Origin: Actinopolyspora lacussalsi subsp. righensis
GTDB taxonomy: Bacteria; Actinomycetota; Actinomycetes; Mycobacteriales; Pseudonocardiaceae
Direction of reading: 5' to 3'
Assembly: GCF_900116555.1 (NCBI RefSeq)
Contig: NZ_FPAT01000006.1
Span: 231,106 to 295,105, forward strand
Length of the DNA stretch: 64,000 bases
Shown: in pieces, positions 9,141 through 17,162 of the stretch
How positions within the stretch are numbered: position 1 is the first letter of the stretch
How the letters are laid out: the number at the start of each line of letters is the position of its first letter
Position numbers and translations under genes: made by a program
The notes under the pieces: model-generated
Database searches by the model: none
Told to the model about the DNA's origin: nothing
Seen by the model: only the letters and a program-made list of their open reading frames with translations

Positions 9141-9374
9141 ATGCGAACGAACGTGCGGATCGACTCCGCCGCTCGGGAGACACTCGCCCGCATCGCCGAG
9201 CGCGACTACGGCGGCGCGAGCCTGGACGAGACGGTAGCTCGACCGGCCTTCGAACACGAGTCCTTCGCCGCGCCGGCACGCCTGTCCGACGAGGAACTGC
9301 GGGGATACCAGGACGAACAACACGCCTTGGCCGAGACCGATGTGACCGTGTCCGACGTGCACGAGTCCGAGTGA
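9141..9374 (+). CDS. Small antitoxin-like protein, no toxin partner
   Basis: A 77-residue acidic protein beginning 'MRTNVRIDSAARETLARIAE', a pattern like the ribbon-helix-helix strand-plus-helix start of VapB/CopG-type antitoxins that bind DNA. The rest (EELRGYQDEQHALAE) could be the toxin-binding tail. No toxin-sized gene follows it closely; the next gene is the large GmrSD-type nuclease. The Shine-Dalgarno sequence is weak. It is either an orphan antitoxin or a small DNA-binding protein. Confidence 0.55.
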   Translation: MRTNVRIDSAARETLARIAERDYGGASLDETVARPAFEHESFAAPARLSDEELRGYQDEQHALAETDVTVSDVHESE

Positions 9375-9527
9375 GCGAAACCAGCCGCGTCCGCGGGCGA
9401 GCAAGGACATCTGTCGGCGCGCTGCCCGTAAGTGACGACGGTTCGCGAAGGCTGACGTGGTGAAGTGGATCATTATGCGGGAACTGCCGAACCGGGCGAA
9501 CGTGCCTGCCTGCCGCAGGGGAGAAGC

Positions 9528-11402
9528 ATGAGCATCACGCCGCACTACCGCACGATCAAGGAGCTGCTGCAGTCCCGTTCCTTCGCGATCGACGAGTACC
9601 AGCGGGAGTACAAGTGGGATCGGGAGAACATCGAAGAACTGGTCACCGATCTGCAGAACAGGTTCTCGACGTTCTACCGCACCGGCGACACGCCGAGGGA
9701 CGCCAGTGATTACGGCGACTACTTCCTCGGTTCGATCATCGTGACCAGGCGTGGCAACAAGAGCTACCTGGTCGATGGTCAGCAGCGGGTCACCTCCCTG
9801 ACGTTGTTGCTGATCCACCTGTACCGGGTGGCGCGGGAGCGCGGGCTCAGGGTGACCTCAACAGTGGAGCCGTTGATCTTCTCCGATGACTACGGCGAGC
9901 CGAAGTTCAACCTCGACATCGCCGAGCGCGTGCCGGTGCTCAGGGCGTTGTTCGACGGTGAGGACTACGACGCCGAGGGCAAGGACGAGTCGATCCGGAC
10001 GATCGTCGCTCGGTACAACGACCTCGTGTCGATCGATCCGGCGGACGAGCTCGGTGAGGGGCTGGAGCCGTTCATATACTGGTTGATCGGCAATGTCGGT
10101 TTGATCGAGATCGCGACCGAGACCGACGCGCACGCGTACTCGATCTTCGAGACGATGAACGACCGGGGCAAACCGTTGAGCCCGGTGGACATGCTGAAGG
10201 CGTATCTGCTCGGTGCGGTGGAAGACGCGGGCGAGCGGGCGAACGCGAACCGTATTTGGAAGAGGACTCTGCTGGACCTGACTTCCTGGGAGCCCGGCCC
10301 CGACGCGGAACGCGACGCCACCTTCGTCAAGGCATGGCTCCGTGCCAAGTACGCCGAGTCGATCCGGGAGCGTCGTGCGGGTGCTCTCGACCGGGACTGG
10401 GAACTGATCGGTTCCACGTTCCACCGCTGGGTCCGTGACAACACCAGCCGCGTCGGCGTGGGCGACGCGGGGCGCAACCTCGCCCTGATGACCAACGAGG
10501 TGCCGTTCTTCGCTCGGGCGTACCGGAAGGTTCTGGAGGCCTCGCGCGGCTACACCTCGGGTCTGGAACCGGTGTTCTACAACGCGCACAACGAGTTCAC
10601 CTGGCAAAGTACCGTGCTGCTGGCGCCGCTCAGGGTCGGTGACGAGGACGAGACCGTACGCCGCAAGCTCGCCGCGACCGCGACCTACCTCGATATCTGG
10701 GTGATGCGCCGAGCCGCCAACTACATCCGGATCAGCTATTCGAGTGTCAACTACGCCATGTGGTTGCTGTGCCGCGACATCCGCGGCATGTCGTTGCCGG
10801 ATCTGATCGACACCCTGCGGGCGAAGCTGGATCAGGACGAGGCCGATGTCTCGTTCGACGGGAGTCCGAGCCGCTATCGGCGCGGCATCGCGGGACTCGG
10901 GCTGAACCAGTTCAGCAGGCGCTACATCTACCATCTGCTGGCCCGGCTGACCGCCTACACCGAGCGGGAAGCCGGTAAGCCCGATCGCTTCGACGAACTG
11001 GTGGACCGGACGTTGCGGAACCCGTGGGACATCGAGCACATCTGGCCCGACCACCACGAGCGCTACGCCGACGAGTGTCCGACCCGCGAGGATTTCGACC
11101 TGTGGCGTGACCATGTCGCCGGTCTGGTGCTGCTGCCCGCCGACGTGAACCGCAGCTATCAGGACAAGCCGTTCGAGCAGAAGGCGCCGCACTACGCGAA
11201 GCAGAACCTCTACGCCGCGAGCCTGACCAGCGCCGCCTATCAGCACCAGCCCCAGTTCAGCTCTTTCGTGGAGCGGTCCGGCCTGCCGTTTCGGCCGTAC
11301 GACCGGTTCGGCAAGGCCGAGCACGAGGAGCGGAGCAAGTTGGTTCGAGCCCTGGTGGACCGAATCTGGGATCCGGCCCGACTGGAGGACTACCGGCCAT
11401 AA
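9528..11402 (+). CDS. GmrSD-type DUF262/DUF1524 nuclease (type IV restriction-like)
   Basis: Starting at ATG 9528 behind GGGGAGAAGC the protein has 624 residues. The N-terminal DUF262 domain shows QREYKWDRENIEEL (25-38) and a ParB/Srx-like DGQQR (83-87), the NTP-binding and hydrolysing motif of GmrS. The C-terminal DUF1524 domain has IEHIWPDHH (502-510), a His-Me finger nuclease motif. Single-chain proteins of this layout restrict phage DNA carrying modified bases; the E. coli GmrSD enzyme targets glucosylated hydroxymethylcytosine. The substrate here is unknown. It stands alone, in the same broad accessory zone as the methyltransferase and HEPN genes. Confidence 0.85.
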   Translation: MSITPHYRTIKELLQSRSFAIDEYQREYKWDRENIEELVTDLQNRFSTFYRTGDTPRDASDYGDYFLGSIIVTRRGNKSYLVDGQQRVTSLTLLLIHLYRVARERGLRVTSTVEPLIFSDDYGEPKFNLDIAERVPVLRALFDGEDYDAEGKDESIRTIVARYNDLVSIDPADELGEGLEPFIYWLIGNVGLIEIATETDAHAYSIFETMNDRGKPLSPVDMLKAYLLGAVEDAGERANANRIWKRTLLDLTSWEPGPDAERDATFVKAWLRAKYAESIRERRAGALDRDWELIGSTFHRWVRDNTSRVGVGDAGRNLALMTNEVPFFARAYRKVLEASRGYTSGLEPVFYNAHNEFTWQSTVLLAPLRVGDEDETVRRKLAATATYLDIWVMRRAANYIRISYSSVNYAMWLLCRDIRGMSLPDLIDTLRAKLDQDEADVSFDGSPSRYRRGIAGLGLNQFSRRYIYHLLARLTAYTEREAGKPDRFDELVDRTLRNPWDIEHIWPDHHERYADECPTREDFDLWRDHVAGLVLLPADVNRSYQDKPFEQKAPHYAKQNLYAASLTSAAYQHQPQFSSFVERSGLPFRPYDRFGKAEHEERSKLVRALVDRIWDPARLEDYRP

Positions 11403-11412
11403 GCGATGTCGG

Positions 11413-11440
11413 GCGGGCCTGACGCAAGACACAGGCCCGC
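11413..11440 (+). terminator. Hairpin after the GmrSD-type gene
   Basis: A nine-base stem, GCGGGCCTG (11413-11421) with CAGGCCCGC (11432-11440), and a ten-base loop begin ten bases after the stop codon. There is no T-run, so it may be a Rho-dependent or structural terminator. Confidence 0.5.
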
Positions 11441-11811
11441 CGCGTGGTCGCCCGGTTCGACGAGCAGTTGGGACACCGCTCCCGGGTAACTGGGCGCACC
11501 GTGCGGACAACGCTGACATCGAGGAAGCCTCGAAGAACAAGGGGCGGTTCCGACTTCCGGTGGTCGGAGCTCCCCTTTTCGCGGGTGTTTCCGTCCCTCG
11601 GACGATCCCCGAATCGGTCCGATCGGGTGAGGTCCGATCCTTCATTCCGGTTCCCCGTGAATGCGTTCCGGTGGCTTCGGTTCGCCGAAAAATCCTTTAT
11701 CAAATCCAGTGTTTTTTGTCCAGAAAACTCACTCTTGGGTGTCAGGGATGTTTCCGGTCGGGGCTGTTGTTTTTGTGTGCTGTTTTCCGGAATGCTTACA
11801 CCTTCGTGTGA
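11441..11811. promoter_or_regulatory. Noncoding region upstream of the tagged operon, partly A/T-rich
   Basis: About 370 bases with no convincing gene. From about 11690 to 11811 the base composition drops well below the surrounding GC level, with several runs of four to six T. This is the only place a promoter for the five-gene operon can be. I could not fix -10 and -35 boxes. Confidence 0.45.
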
Positions 11812-12627
11812 TTGAAGGGGTCGCGGATCGGGGGTAAGTTGATCATAGGCGAGGCCGAGGACGATTTTGCCCTTGGAGGGTTGTTGGCGGGGGAAAACCT
11901 GATAAAGAACGGGCGGTTCGAGAAAAAGTCGTCGCCTCCGTCGAACTGGTGGAACTCGAGTATTATTCAACCACCTTACTGGCCCGATCCCTGGGAGGCC
12001 ATATACACCTCCAGTGGGGGTAATCCGCAGTCAGGGGGTTTCGATTACCTCAGTGCCGCTTTCGCCAAGCACGAGAAGAACTGTCCAGCGGTGGATCTCG
12101 GGCAGGAGTTCCAGCCGAACGGTGGAATCAAGCAGACCATCGAAACGAAGCGGGGAAACAGCTACAGGCTGGTTTTCGATCACGGCCCGAACGTCTGGCA
12201 GAACTGTGTCGGGAAACCGAACGACTTCACCGTAAGGATACGTGACGAGAAGTCGGGGGAGGTGATCGAGTCCCACCACTTCGACGCGGGATTCACCCCC
12301 GACCCGCCGGTCCCCTCCTGGCACCGGGACGCGAAGCTCCAGTTCACGGCGGAGTCGGGCGCAACCACGGTCGAGTTCCACGGAAACGATTCGTTCAGCT
12401 GCCAGGCGGGGATCACCGACGTTCGGGTGTTCGAGACCGGCAAGGGATCGGATAGCGGGGAGCACGGTAAGAACGAGAAGGACTGCGAGCAGAAGCTCGC
12501 GGAGTGCCGGCGCGAACTCGAGGAGTGTCGGAAGAGCAAGCAGCGGGAGATCGACGACGCCTATGCCGAAGGTAGGAGGGATGCCTGGAAGGACGCCTGG
12601 AAGCGTTACGGGATCAACAAGAACTGA
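11812..12627 (+). CDS. DUF642-like domain protein ending in a W/Y-rich tag (tag B)
   Basis: A 271-residue protein with TTG as likely start; another TTG at 11839 and later starts are possible, and no ATG or SD decides. Near residue 28 'ENLIKNGRFE' begins a jelly-roll-like region typical of DUF642/carbohydrate-binding modules, and the region up to about 215 is rich in aromatic residues and has five cysteines. There is no clear signal peptide. After a Glu/Lys linker a heptad-like stretch, CEQKLAECRRELEECRKSK, leads into the C-terminal tag DAYAEGRRDAWKDAWKRYGI. The last 101 bases of this module recur at 97% identity in the next gene. It is the first gene of the operon. Confidence 0.65.
   Translation: MKGSRIGGKLIIGEAEDDFALGGLLAGENLIKNGRFEKKSSPPSNWWNSSIIQPPYWPDPWEAIYTSSGGNPQSGGFDYLSAAFAKHEKNCPAVDLGQEFQPNGGIKQTIETKRGNSYRLVFDHGPNVWQNCVGKPNDFTVRIRDEKSGEVIESHHFDAGFTPDPPVPSWHRDAKLQFTAESGATTVEFHGNDSFSCQAGITDVRVFETGKGSDSGEHGKNEKDCEQKLAECRRELEECRKSKQREIDDAYAEGRRDAWKDAWKRYGINKN
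12517..12617 (+). repeat. Tag B coding module, copy 1
   Basis: These 101 bases encode the C-terminal LEECRKSK...AWKRYGI module and match 12889-12989 with three mismatches by eye. Both copies are in frame at the 3' end of their genes. Confidence 0.9.
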
Positions 12628-12669
12628 TCTCTCTCCCCGATATTCGTCCGATTTCGAAGAGAGGATTCG

Positions 12670-13008
12670 ATGTCCGACAACAAGTATCGCGATGGTTTGG
12701 TCGACGGCGAGCAGCAGGGCCAGAAGGACAAGATGGCCGGCAAGCCCAAGCAGTCCCAGGAGACCGACGGCGAGCACGGTTACAAGGACGGCTACGCCAA
12801 GGGGTACTCCGACGGGTACGACCAGGCTCCCGAACCGGAGAAAGAGGAAACCGTATCCAAAAAAGAGCACGAAAAGGTGAAGCGGCAGCTCGAGGAGTGT
12901 CGGAAGAGCAAGCAGCAGGAGGCCGACGACGCCTATGCCGAAGGTAGGAGGGATGCCTGGAAGGACGCCTGGAAGCGTTACGGGATCAAACAGCGGGATT
13001 CCGAGTGA
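12670..13008 (+). CDS. Small protein made of tag A plus tag B
   Basis: A 112-residue hydrophilic protein with no membrane segment. The N-terminal half is tag A, ending in a repeated aromatic-glycine pattern GYKDGYAKGYSDGYD (about 37-51). The C-terminal half is tag B, with LEECRKSK and DAYAEGRRDAWKDAWKRYGI. A short Glu/Lys linker joins them. So it holds the N-terminal module of the next gene and the C-terminal module of the previous one and little else, as expected for an adaptor. ATG at 12670 follows AAGAGAGG. I know no family for it. Confidence 0.7.
   Translation: MSDNKYRDGLVDGEQQGQKDKMAGKPKQSQETDGEHGYKDGYAKGYSDGYDQAPEPEKEETVSKKEHEKVKRQLEECRKSKQQEADDAYAEGRRDAWKDAWKRYGIKQRDSE
12685..12822 (+). 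repeat. Tag A coding module, copy 1
   Basis: These 138 bases, from YRDGLV to GYSDGYD, match 13066-13203 without gaps at roughly 90% identity by eye. Differences cluster in the first third; the last 100 bases are nearly identical. Confidence 0.9.
12889..12989 (+). repeat. Tag B coding module, copy 2
   Basis: Second copy of the 101-base module at 12517-12617. Confidence 0.9.
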
Positions 13009-13053
13009 GTACGAAGTGGATGAGCCTCCGGTCGGCCGAAATTGGGAAATCTC

Positions 13054-13578
13054 GTGGCGAACGAATACCGTGATGGGCTGGTAGCGGGCGAGGAGCAGGG
13101 CCAGAAGGACAAGATGGCCGGCAAGCCCAAGCGGCCCCAGGAGACTGACGGCGAGCACGGTTACAAGGACGGCTACGCCAAGGGGTACTCCGACGGGTAC
13201 GACCTGGCCCCCTCCCCGAACGACAACAACAAGAAGCCGGACAAGAACACCGCCGCCACCGGTGGCAAATCGGTGACCACCACCGGAGGTGGTCCGCCGC
13301 CGAAACCACCGTTCAACGGACTCAACGAAATCCTCGAAGCTCTGCTCGGCACCGTGACCCAGGCGTTGATGGCCATCGGTGGTTGCAGGCTGGGCAACAT
13401 CCTGGCGCGGATCCTGGAGGCACTCGCCAACATCCTCGGCAGCATCGGACAGGGACCCTGCGAGTGCCGTAAGAAGGAGCAGGAGTCATGCGGATCCTGC
13501 GCCGGTGACGACAAGAAGTCGGACTCCGACCGGCACGCGGAAACGGTGCCCTCCGGCAACCGGAGTGATTCGTCGTGA
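13054..13578 (+). CDS. Tag A protein with hydrophobic, Cys-rich C-terminal domain
   Basis: Start GTG 13054 is chosen because it aligns with the start of the previous gene (MxxxYRDGLV); a TTG at 13042 is also in frame. The 174-residue product has tag A (about 5-50), a Pro/Thr/Gly linker, then an amphipathic to hydrophobic stretch (about residues 95-140, with FNGLNEILEALLG and LGNILARILEALANILG) and a tail with Cys pairs (CEC, ESCGSC). The hydrophobic part could insert in a membrane or form a small toxin-like peptide; that is inference. Its stop overlaps the start of the HTTM gene by four bases (GTGA), so the two are translationally coupled. Confidence 0.65.
   Translation: MANEYRDGLVAGEEQGQKDKMAGKPKRPQETDGEHGYKDGYAKGYSDGYDLAPSPNDNNKKPDKNTAATGGKSVTTTGGGPPPKPPFNGLNEILEALLGTVTQALMAIGGCRLGNILARILEALANILGSIGQGPCECRKKEQESCGSCAGDDKKSDSDRHAETVPSGNRSDSS
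13066..13203 (+). repeat. Tag A coding module, copy 2
   Basis: Second copy of the 138-base module at 12685-12822. Confidence 0.9.
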
Positions 13579-15083
13579 CGACGGATGTGCGGAACCGGCG
13601 TGGCCCGTGGCCACGGTTCGCGGCTCTCGCTCGAGCGGTCGGATCGTCGAGGTTCGCCCGTGACCCGGTGCGCGATACCGTCGTCGCGGAGCACGAGGCG
13701 TTGATCTGGTCGGAGCGGCTCTCGGCGACCACCCAGCTGATCGCCAGTCTGGAGTACCTGCGCAACGCACGACACCGTGCCTGGGGCGGGCTGAACAACT
13801 GGTCGGTGCTGCGCGAGCGCGACCCCCGTGGTCACGACGCGCTGCGCCGCCTCTACGACGCGGTGGGGAGTGAGCGCGGCACCCGTGCACTGCACACGGC
13901 ACGGATCCTGGCCTCGGTGGTGCTGCTGAGTCCGACGACTCGACGCTGGCCACGCCTGTTGGCCGGTGGGGTGGCGGCGGGTGCTTCGCGGTTGCTGCAC
14001 CCGCGCCACCAATACGGCTCTGACGGTTCGGACCAGCTCTCCTTCCTGGTGCAGTTCGGCTGCACGCTCGCCCGGGTGCGTCAGTCCGACCCCCACGCGG
14101 TGCGGACGTGCCTGCGCTGGCTGGCGGGGCAGGCGCTGCTTGCCTACTCGATCTCCGGAGGGGCCAAGCTCGGTGGCCGCCCCTGGCGTGAGGGCGGGGC
14201 GCTGGCCGGGGTGCTGCGCACCAGGACCTACGGCAACTCCGCGGTCCACGCGTGGTGCGATCGGTTCCCCCGGGCGGTGCGTGCGGCGGAGATCTGCGTG
14301 ATCACACTGGAGTGCGGTTTCGGAGTCGCATTCCCGTACCGAGGACGACACGCACCGGTGGTGCTTTCTGCCACGGCCACGTTCCACCTGGTGACTGCCG
14401 GGATCATGGGGTTGGGGAGATTCTTCTGGGCTTTCCTGGCCACCTATCCGGCGGTGTGGTCGGTGGCGAGGAACGCACCTCGCGTTCCCGGTGGGCGATC
14501 ACTTTTCCGGCACGTTCGGGAGCGGCTGCGAAAGCCGAGTCCGCTGGAGACCGGACTGGCGGTGTGGTTTCTGCTCATCCTGCTGTGCCAGTTGCCGCAC
14601 CGCTCCCTAGACCGGTTGCGGGCACTCGACCGTGCCGGGGTGTGGCTGCCCGACTGGCGGTTCTTCGCGCCGGAACCTGCCGAACACGACTTCCGGATCG
14701 CCTATCGCGTCGTCCACCCGGACGGTGAGACCTCACCCTGGTGGTCGGAAGCCGGTGCGGGGCGACGAGCTCCCACCCACATTCTCTGGTTCCCGGAACG
14801 CCGGGAGGACAAGGCGTTGTTCGACGTCTGCTCGGAACTGCTCGAACAACGCGATCGGGTCCCGGAACGACTGACGGAACTGCCGACCTTCCGGTTGCTG
14901 GCTGATCGGGTATGCCGATCGCTGCTGCTGGAAGGGCGATTCACTGACAACACGGTGTCCTTCCAGTTCCGGGTGGACCAGTGTCCCGGTTACGGGGCGG
15001 GACAACGAAAACCCCGTTACATTTCGCCGGTCGTCGAACGGCGGAAACCCGAGACGCGACAGCGGATCCACGAAACGGAGTGA
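13575..15083 (+). CDS. HTTM (SdpB/gamma-carboxylase-like) multi-pass membrane protein
   Basis: The 502-residue protein has several hydrophobic helices between about residues 115 and 350 and a soluble C-terminal third (WRFFAPEPAEHDFRIAYRVV). The pattern 'RHQYGSDGSDQLSFLVQFGCTLAR' region around 150-175 is typical of the HTTM family, which includes SdpB of the B. subtilis cannibalism operon and relatives of vitamin K-dependent gamma-carboxylase. In SdpABC the HTTM protein matures the secreted toxin. It overlaps the previous gene by four bases and ends six bases before the PLAT-like gene. It is therefore the likely membrane enzyme of this operon, with the tagged proteins as candidate substrates. 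Confidence 0.7.
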   Translation: MTTDVRNRRGPWPRFAALARAVGSSRFARDPVRDTVVAEHEALIWSERLSATTQLIASLEYLRNARHRAWGGLNNWSVLRERDPRGHDALRRLYDAVGSERGTRALHTARILASVVLLSPTTRRWPRLLAGGVAAGASRLLHPRHQYGSDGSDQLSFLVQFGCTLARVRQSDPHAVRTCLRWLAGQALLAYSISGGAKLGGRPWREGGALAGVLRTRTYGNSAVHAWCDRFPRAVRAAEICVITLECGFGVAFPYRGRHAPVVLSATATFHLVTAGIMGLGRFFWAFLATYPAVWSVARNAPRVPGGRSLFRHVRERLRKPSPLETGLAVWFLLILLCQLPHRSLDRLRALDRAGVWLPDWRFFAPEPAEHDFRIAYRVVHPDGETSPWWSEAGAGRRAPTHILWFPERREDKALFDVCSELLEQRDRVPERLTELPTFRLLADRVCRSLLLEGRFTDNTVSFQFRVDQCPGYGAGQRKPRYISPVVERRKPETRQRIHETE

Positions 15084-15089
15084 ACGACG

Positions 15090-15506
15090 ATGAGCTGGAT
15101 CGAACGGATCGAGATTAAGACCAAGTCCGGCAGCGAAGGCGCCACGGACTCCACCGACAGGTTCTTTCTCGGGCTGGCGGGCCGGGAGTTCCGTATGGAC
15201 AAGGGGGATTCCTTCTCGGGCAACGACACCATCCACATCACTTTCGGGCCCACGGGCGACACCAAGTCCGCGAAGTACAACGATCCGCGCAGGCCGAGGC
15301 TGAGCATGGCGAGCCTGGACCGTTTCCCTGCCTATGTCCGACTGGAGGGTGACGACGGTTGGCTGGTCGAGAGCTTCCTGGTCACCGTCGAGTCCCGGTT
15401 CGGCGAGACGCGCCGGCTCGTCCACCCCGACATCGAGGAGGAGGGAGTCTGGTTGGACGAGCTCTCGGGCAAGTGGCTCTACCTCACGGACACCCAGAGC
15501 CTCTGA
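15090..15506 (+). CDS. PLAT/LH2-like small protein
   Basis: A 138-residue protein with a beta-rich pattern resembling PLAT/LH2 domains: 'WIERIEIKTKSGSEGATDSTDRF' at the start, then 'GDDGWLVESFLVTVES' and a C-terminal WLDELSGKWLYL. PLAT domains bind lipids or proteins at membranes. There is no signal peptide. It is the last gene of the five-gene operon, six bases behind the HTTM gene. The fold assignment rests on pattern only. Confidence 0.6.
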   Translation: MSWIERIEIKTKSGSEGATDSTDRFFLGLAGREFRMDKGDSFSGNDTIHITFGPTGDTKSAKYNDPRRPRLSMASLDRFPAYVRLEGDDGWLVESFLVTVESRFGETRRLVHPDIEEEGVWLDELSGKWLYLTDTQSL

Positions 15507-15543
15507 TCGAAGTTTTCCGGCCGGGTTGCCGAGCCGCTCGCTT

Positions 15544-15602
15544 GGCGGAACCTCCCGCCGGCTCTCGCTCCGGGAGGCCCGATATCGAGTAGGTGCTACG
15601 TC
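15544..15602 (+). repeat. Dispersed intergenic repeat, copy R1
   Basis: Begins TTGGCGGAACCTCCCG and continues through CGGGAGGCCCGATATCG to the GTAGGTGCTAC region. CCTCCCG and CGGGAGG can pair. It lies downstream of the PLAT-like gene. Related copies are at 24774, 31015 and 46920 (reverse). Confidence 0.65.
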
Positions 15603-15645
15603 ACTCGACAACACGACCAGAAAGCACCAGTGAGGACTGTGGCTG

Positions 15646-15960
15646 TCACTCCCGCTGTTCGCTCGGCGGGCGCAACCACGCGATCAGCTCGTCGGTCCAC
15701 TCGTTCGCGGCCTCCACGGCGCGGGAGAGCCTCGCCGCCGTTTCCGGATCATGATGCAGCTCGTCCCGCAGCTTCCGTTCGATCAGCCTGAGCAGCTCCT
15801 TGACGGTGCCGCCGAGCGGTTCGGCCAGCTCACCCAGCGCGGCGCGCAGCGGTTTCAGGTTCTCCTGACAGTCGTGGCCGGAAGCCGGGTCGCGCTCACC
15901 GGCGTCGCGGCTGGCCCGCGCCGCGTTGCGTAGCGCGGCGACGGTGTGCTCGATTTCCAC
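15646..15960 (-). CDS. Hypothetical helical protein
   Basis: I chose GTG 15960 because AAGGTGGAG lies just upstream; the frame is open for 50 more codons but that part is Arg-rich and unlikely to be protein. The 104-residue product is mostly charged helix (HTVAALRNAARASRDAGE, then KELLRLIERKLRDEL) and ends with DELIAWLRPP. No family recognised. It is convergent with the tagged operon and divergent from the RTX gene. Confidence 0.5.
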   Translation of the reverse strand: MEIEHTVAALRNAARASRDAGERDPASGHDCQENLKPLRAALGELAEPLGGTVKELLRLIERKLRDELHHDPETAARLSRAVEAANEWTDELIAWLRPPSEQRE

Positions 15961-16338
15961 GGCTCCACCTTTCCGCCACGTCCGCCGCGGGAGCGAGTTC
16001 GCCGATCGACTGCGCTTCGGGCCGGCGGTGTTCCGATCCCAGCTTGTTCGGCGCGTCCGAATACGGTCAATCGAACCGGTTCGGTTCCACCCGATCTCGC
16101 TATCGCGTCGCCGCATCCGTCCGATCGATCGTGGTCACTACGGAAGGGAGGCGGAAGCCGGTCCCGGACGGCCGCCGCTCGTGGGAACGGAGTGCACTGT
16201 GGTTTCAAATCGTCCGGATCCGACACTCAACCTCCGGTGGGGTACTACGTCACCAGGAGTGGCATACGGAAACCGAATCGTGGGATCAGCCCCAGGGGCT
16301 ACGGAGGGCTGATCGCACGGCGAAAGGAGCGAACCGCT

Positions 16339-16836
16339 GTGCGTACCACGCGTACGAGAACCGGCCTGACCGGACTGGTGGGAACCGGAATCGCCGCGGC
16401 TGCTCTGGTGGTAGGCGCGCCGTTGGCCGCGGCGACGCCTTCCCAGACCCAGCCTACGCTCACCGCCGCGGCGGACGAGGAGAACCGCCAGGAAGGGACC
16501 GAAGGGCCGGATGGCCTGCACGGCACGCCCGGTCAGGACGTGATCAAGGTCCGGGGCGGCTTCGACGTCATCTTCGGCGAGGCCGATGACGACAGCCTGT
16601 TCGGCAACTCCGGCAATGACGTCATCCGGGGTGGCAACGGTGACGATTTCCTCCACGGTGGACAGGGTGGTGACTATCTCTACGCCGGTCCCGGTGACGA
16701 CACCGTGATGTCCGACGAGCTCGGTTCCGACGACGAGGCGGACGTCGTCGACTGCGGTCCCGGCACCGACCGCTACAACGCCGATCTCGACGACAAGGTC
16801 GTCAACTGCGAGATCCTCTACTATGGCAGGGGCTGA
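16339..16836 (+). CDS. Secreted RTX/hemolysin-type calcium-binding repeat protein
   Basis: GTG 16339 follows AAAGGAG. The 165-residue protein has a signal peptide (Arg-rich start, hydrophobic core TGIAAAALVVGAPLA, AxA-like cleavage near ATP). It then has nonapeptide RTX repeats: GTPGQDVI, GGFDVIFGEADDDS, GNSGNDVI, GGNGDDFL, GGQGGDYL, GPGDDTV. These form calcium-binding parallel beta-rolls outside the cell. The C-terminal part has two cysteines (DCGPGTD and VNCEIL), likely a disulfide. Function unknown; small actinobacterial proteins of this type are common. Its last 195 coding bases are duplicated at 18388-18582. Confidence 0.85.
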   Translation: MRTTRTRTGLTGLVGTGIAAAALVVGAPLAAATPSQTQPTLTAAADEENRQEGTEGPDGLHGTPGQDVIKVRGGFDVIFGEADDDSLFGNSGNDVIRGGNGDDFLHGGQGGDYLYAGPGDDTVMSDELGSDDEADVVDCGPGTDRYNADLDDKVVNCEILYYGRG

Positions 16837-16842
16837 CGCCTG
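16642..16842 (+). repeat. Segmental duplication, copy 1 (RTX gene 3' part)
   Basis: Ungapped and nearly identical to 18388-18588. Downstream similarity continues, with more changes, through brnA (16880-17077) to 18735-18935. Confidence 0.9.
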
Positions 16843-16928
16843 CACTTCGTCGTGCGAGCGTCAAGTTCGAACAGGGTTCTGGGCGGGCAGGGCTTCGGCA
16901 GGGCGTCGAGTCCCGCTGATTCGCGGGC

Positions 16929-17162
16929 TCAGGCAGCGTGCGTGGTGTGTTCCAGCCGGTCGGCGAGCCAGACCTTGATGACGGACTGACGCGTCACACC
17001 CAGCCTCCTGGCTTCACGATCCAGCGCCGCGATCATCCAGGCGGGGAAATCGACGTTGACGCGCCGCTGCTCCTCACCGGGACGTTGTGCCTTGGCGAGA
17101 TCGAGCGTCGAGGTGATCTCCTCGCCGCGATCGAATTTGTCGTCGAACTCAGCAGCCCTCAT
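16929..17162 (-). CDS. brnA: BrnA family antitoxin
   Basis: A 77-residue protein with the typical BrnA pattern: 'MRAAEFDDKFDRGEEIT' and LDLAKAQRPG at the start, then the ribbon-helix-helix 'RRVNVDFPAWMIAALDREA' and 'LGVTRQSVIKVWLADRLE'. BrnA binds its operator and the RNase toxin BrnT. In intact loci brnT lies directly upstream and overlaps the brnA start. Here the overlap is kept but brnT is broken (17149-17345), so the antitoxin is now an orphan. Length is normal for the family. Confidence 0.88.
   Translation of the reverse strand: MRAAEFDDKFDRGEEITSTLDLAKAQRPGEEQRRVNVDFPAWMIAALDREARRLGVTRQSVIKVWLADRLEHTTHAA

Noticed and set aside
12031..13158. Long minus-strand open frame of 375 codons opposite the tagged genes
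   Set aside because: It is antisense to three good genes, its Leu/Val repeats mirror the Tyr/Gly/Lys codons of the tags, and it has no start signal.
474..15083. SdpI protein (474) and HTTM protein (13575) as one SDP-like cannibalism system
   Set aside because: They are 12.5 kb apart with housekeeping leuS between, and no SdpC-like gene was recognised; kept only as a remark.
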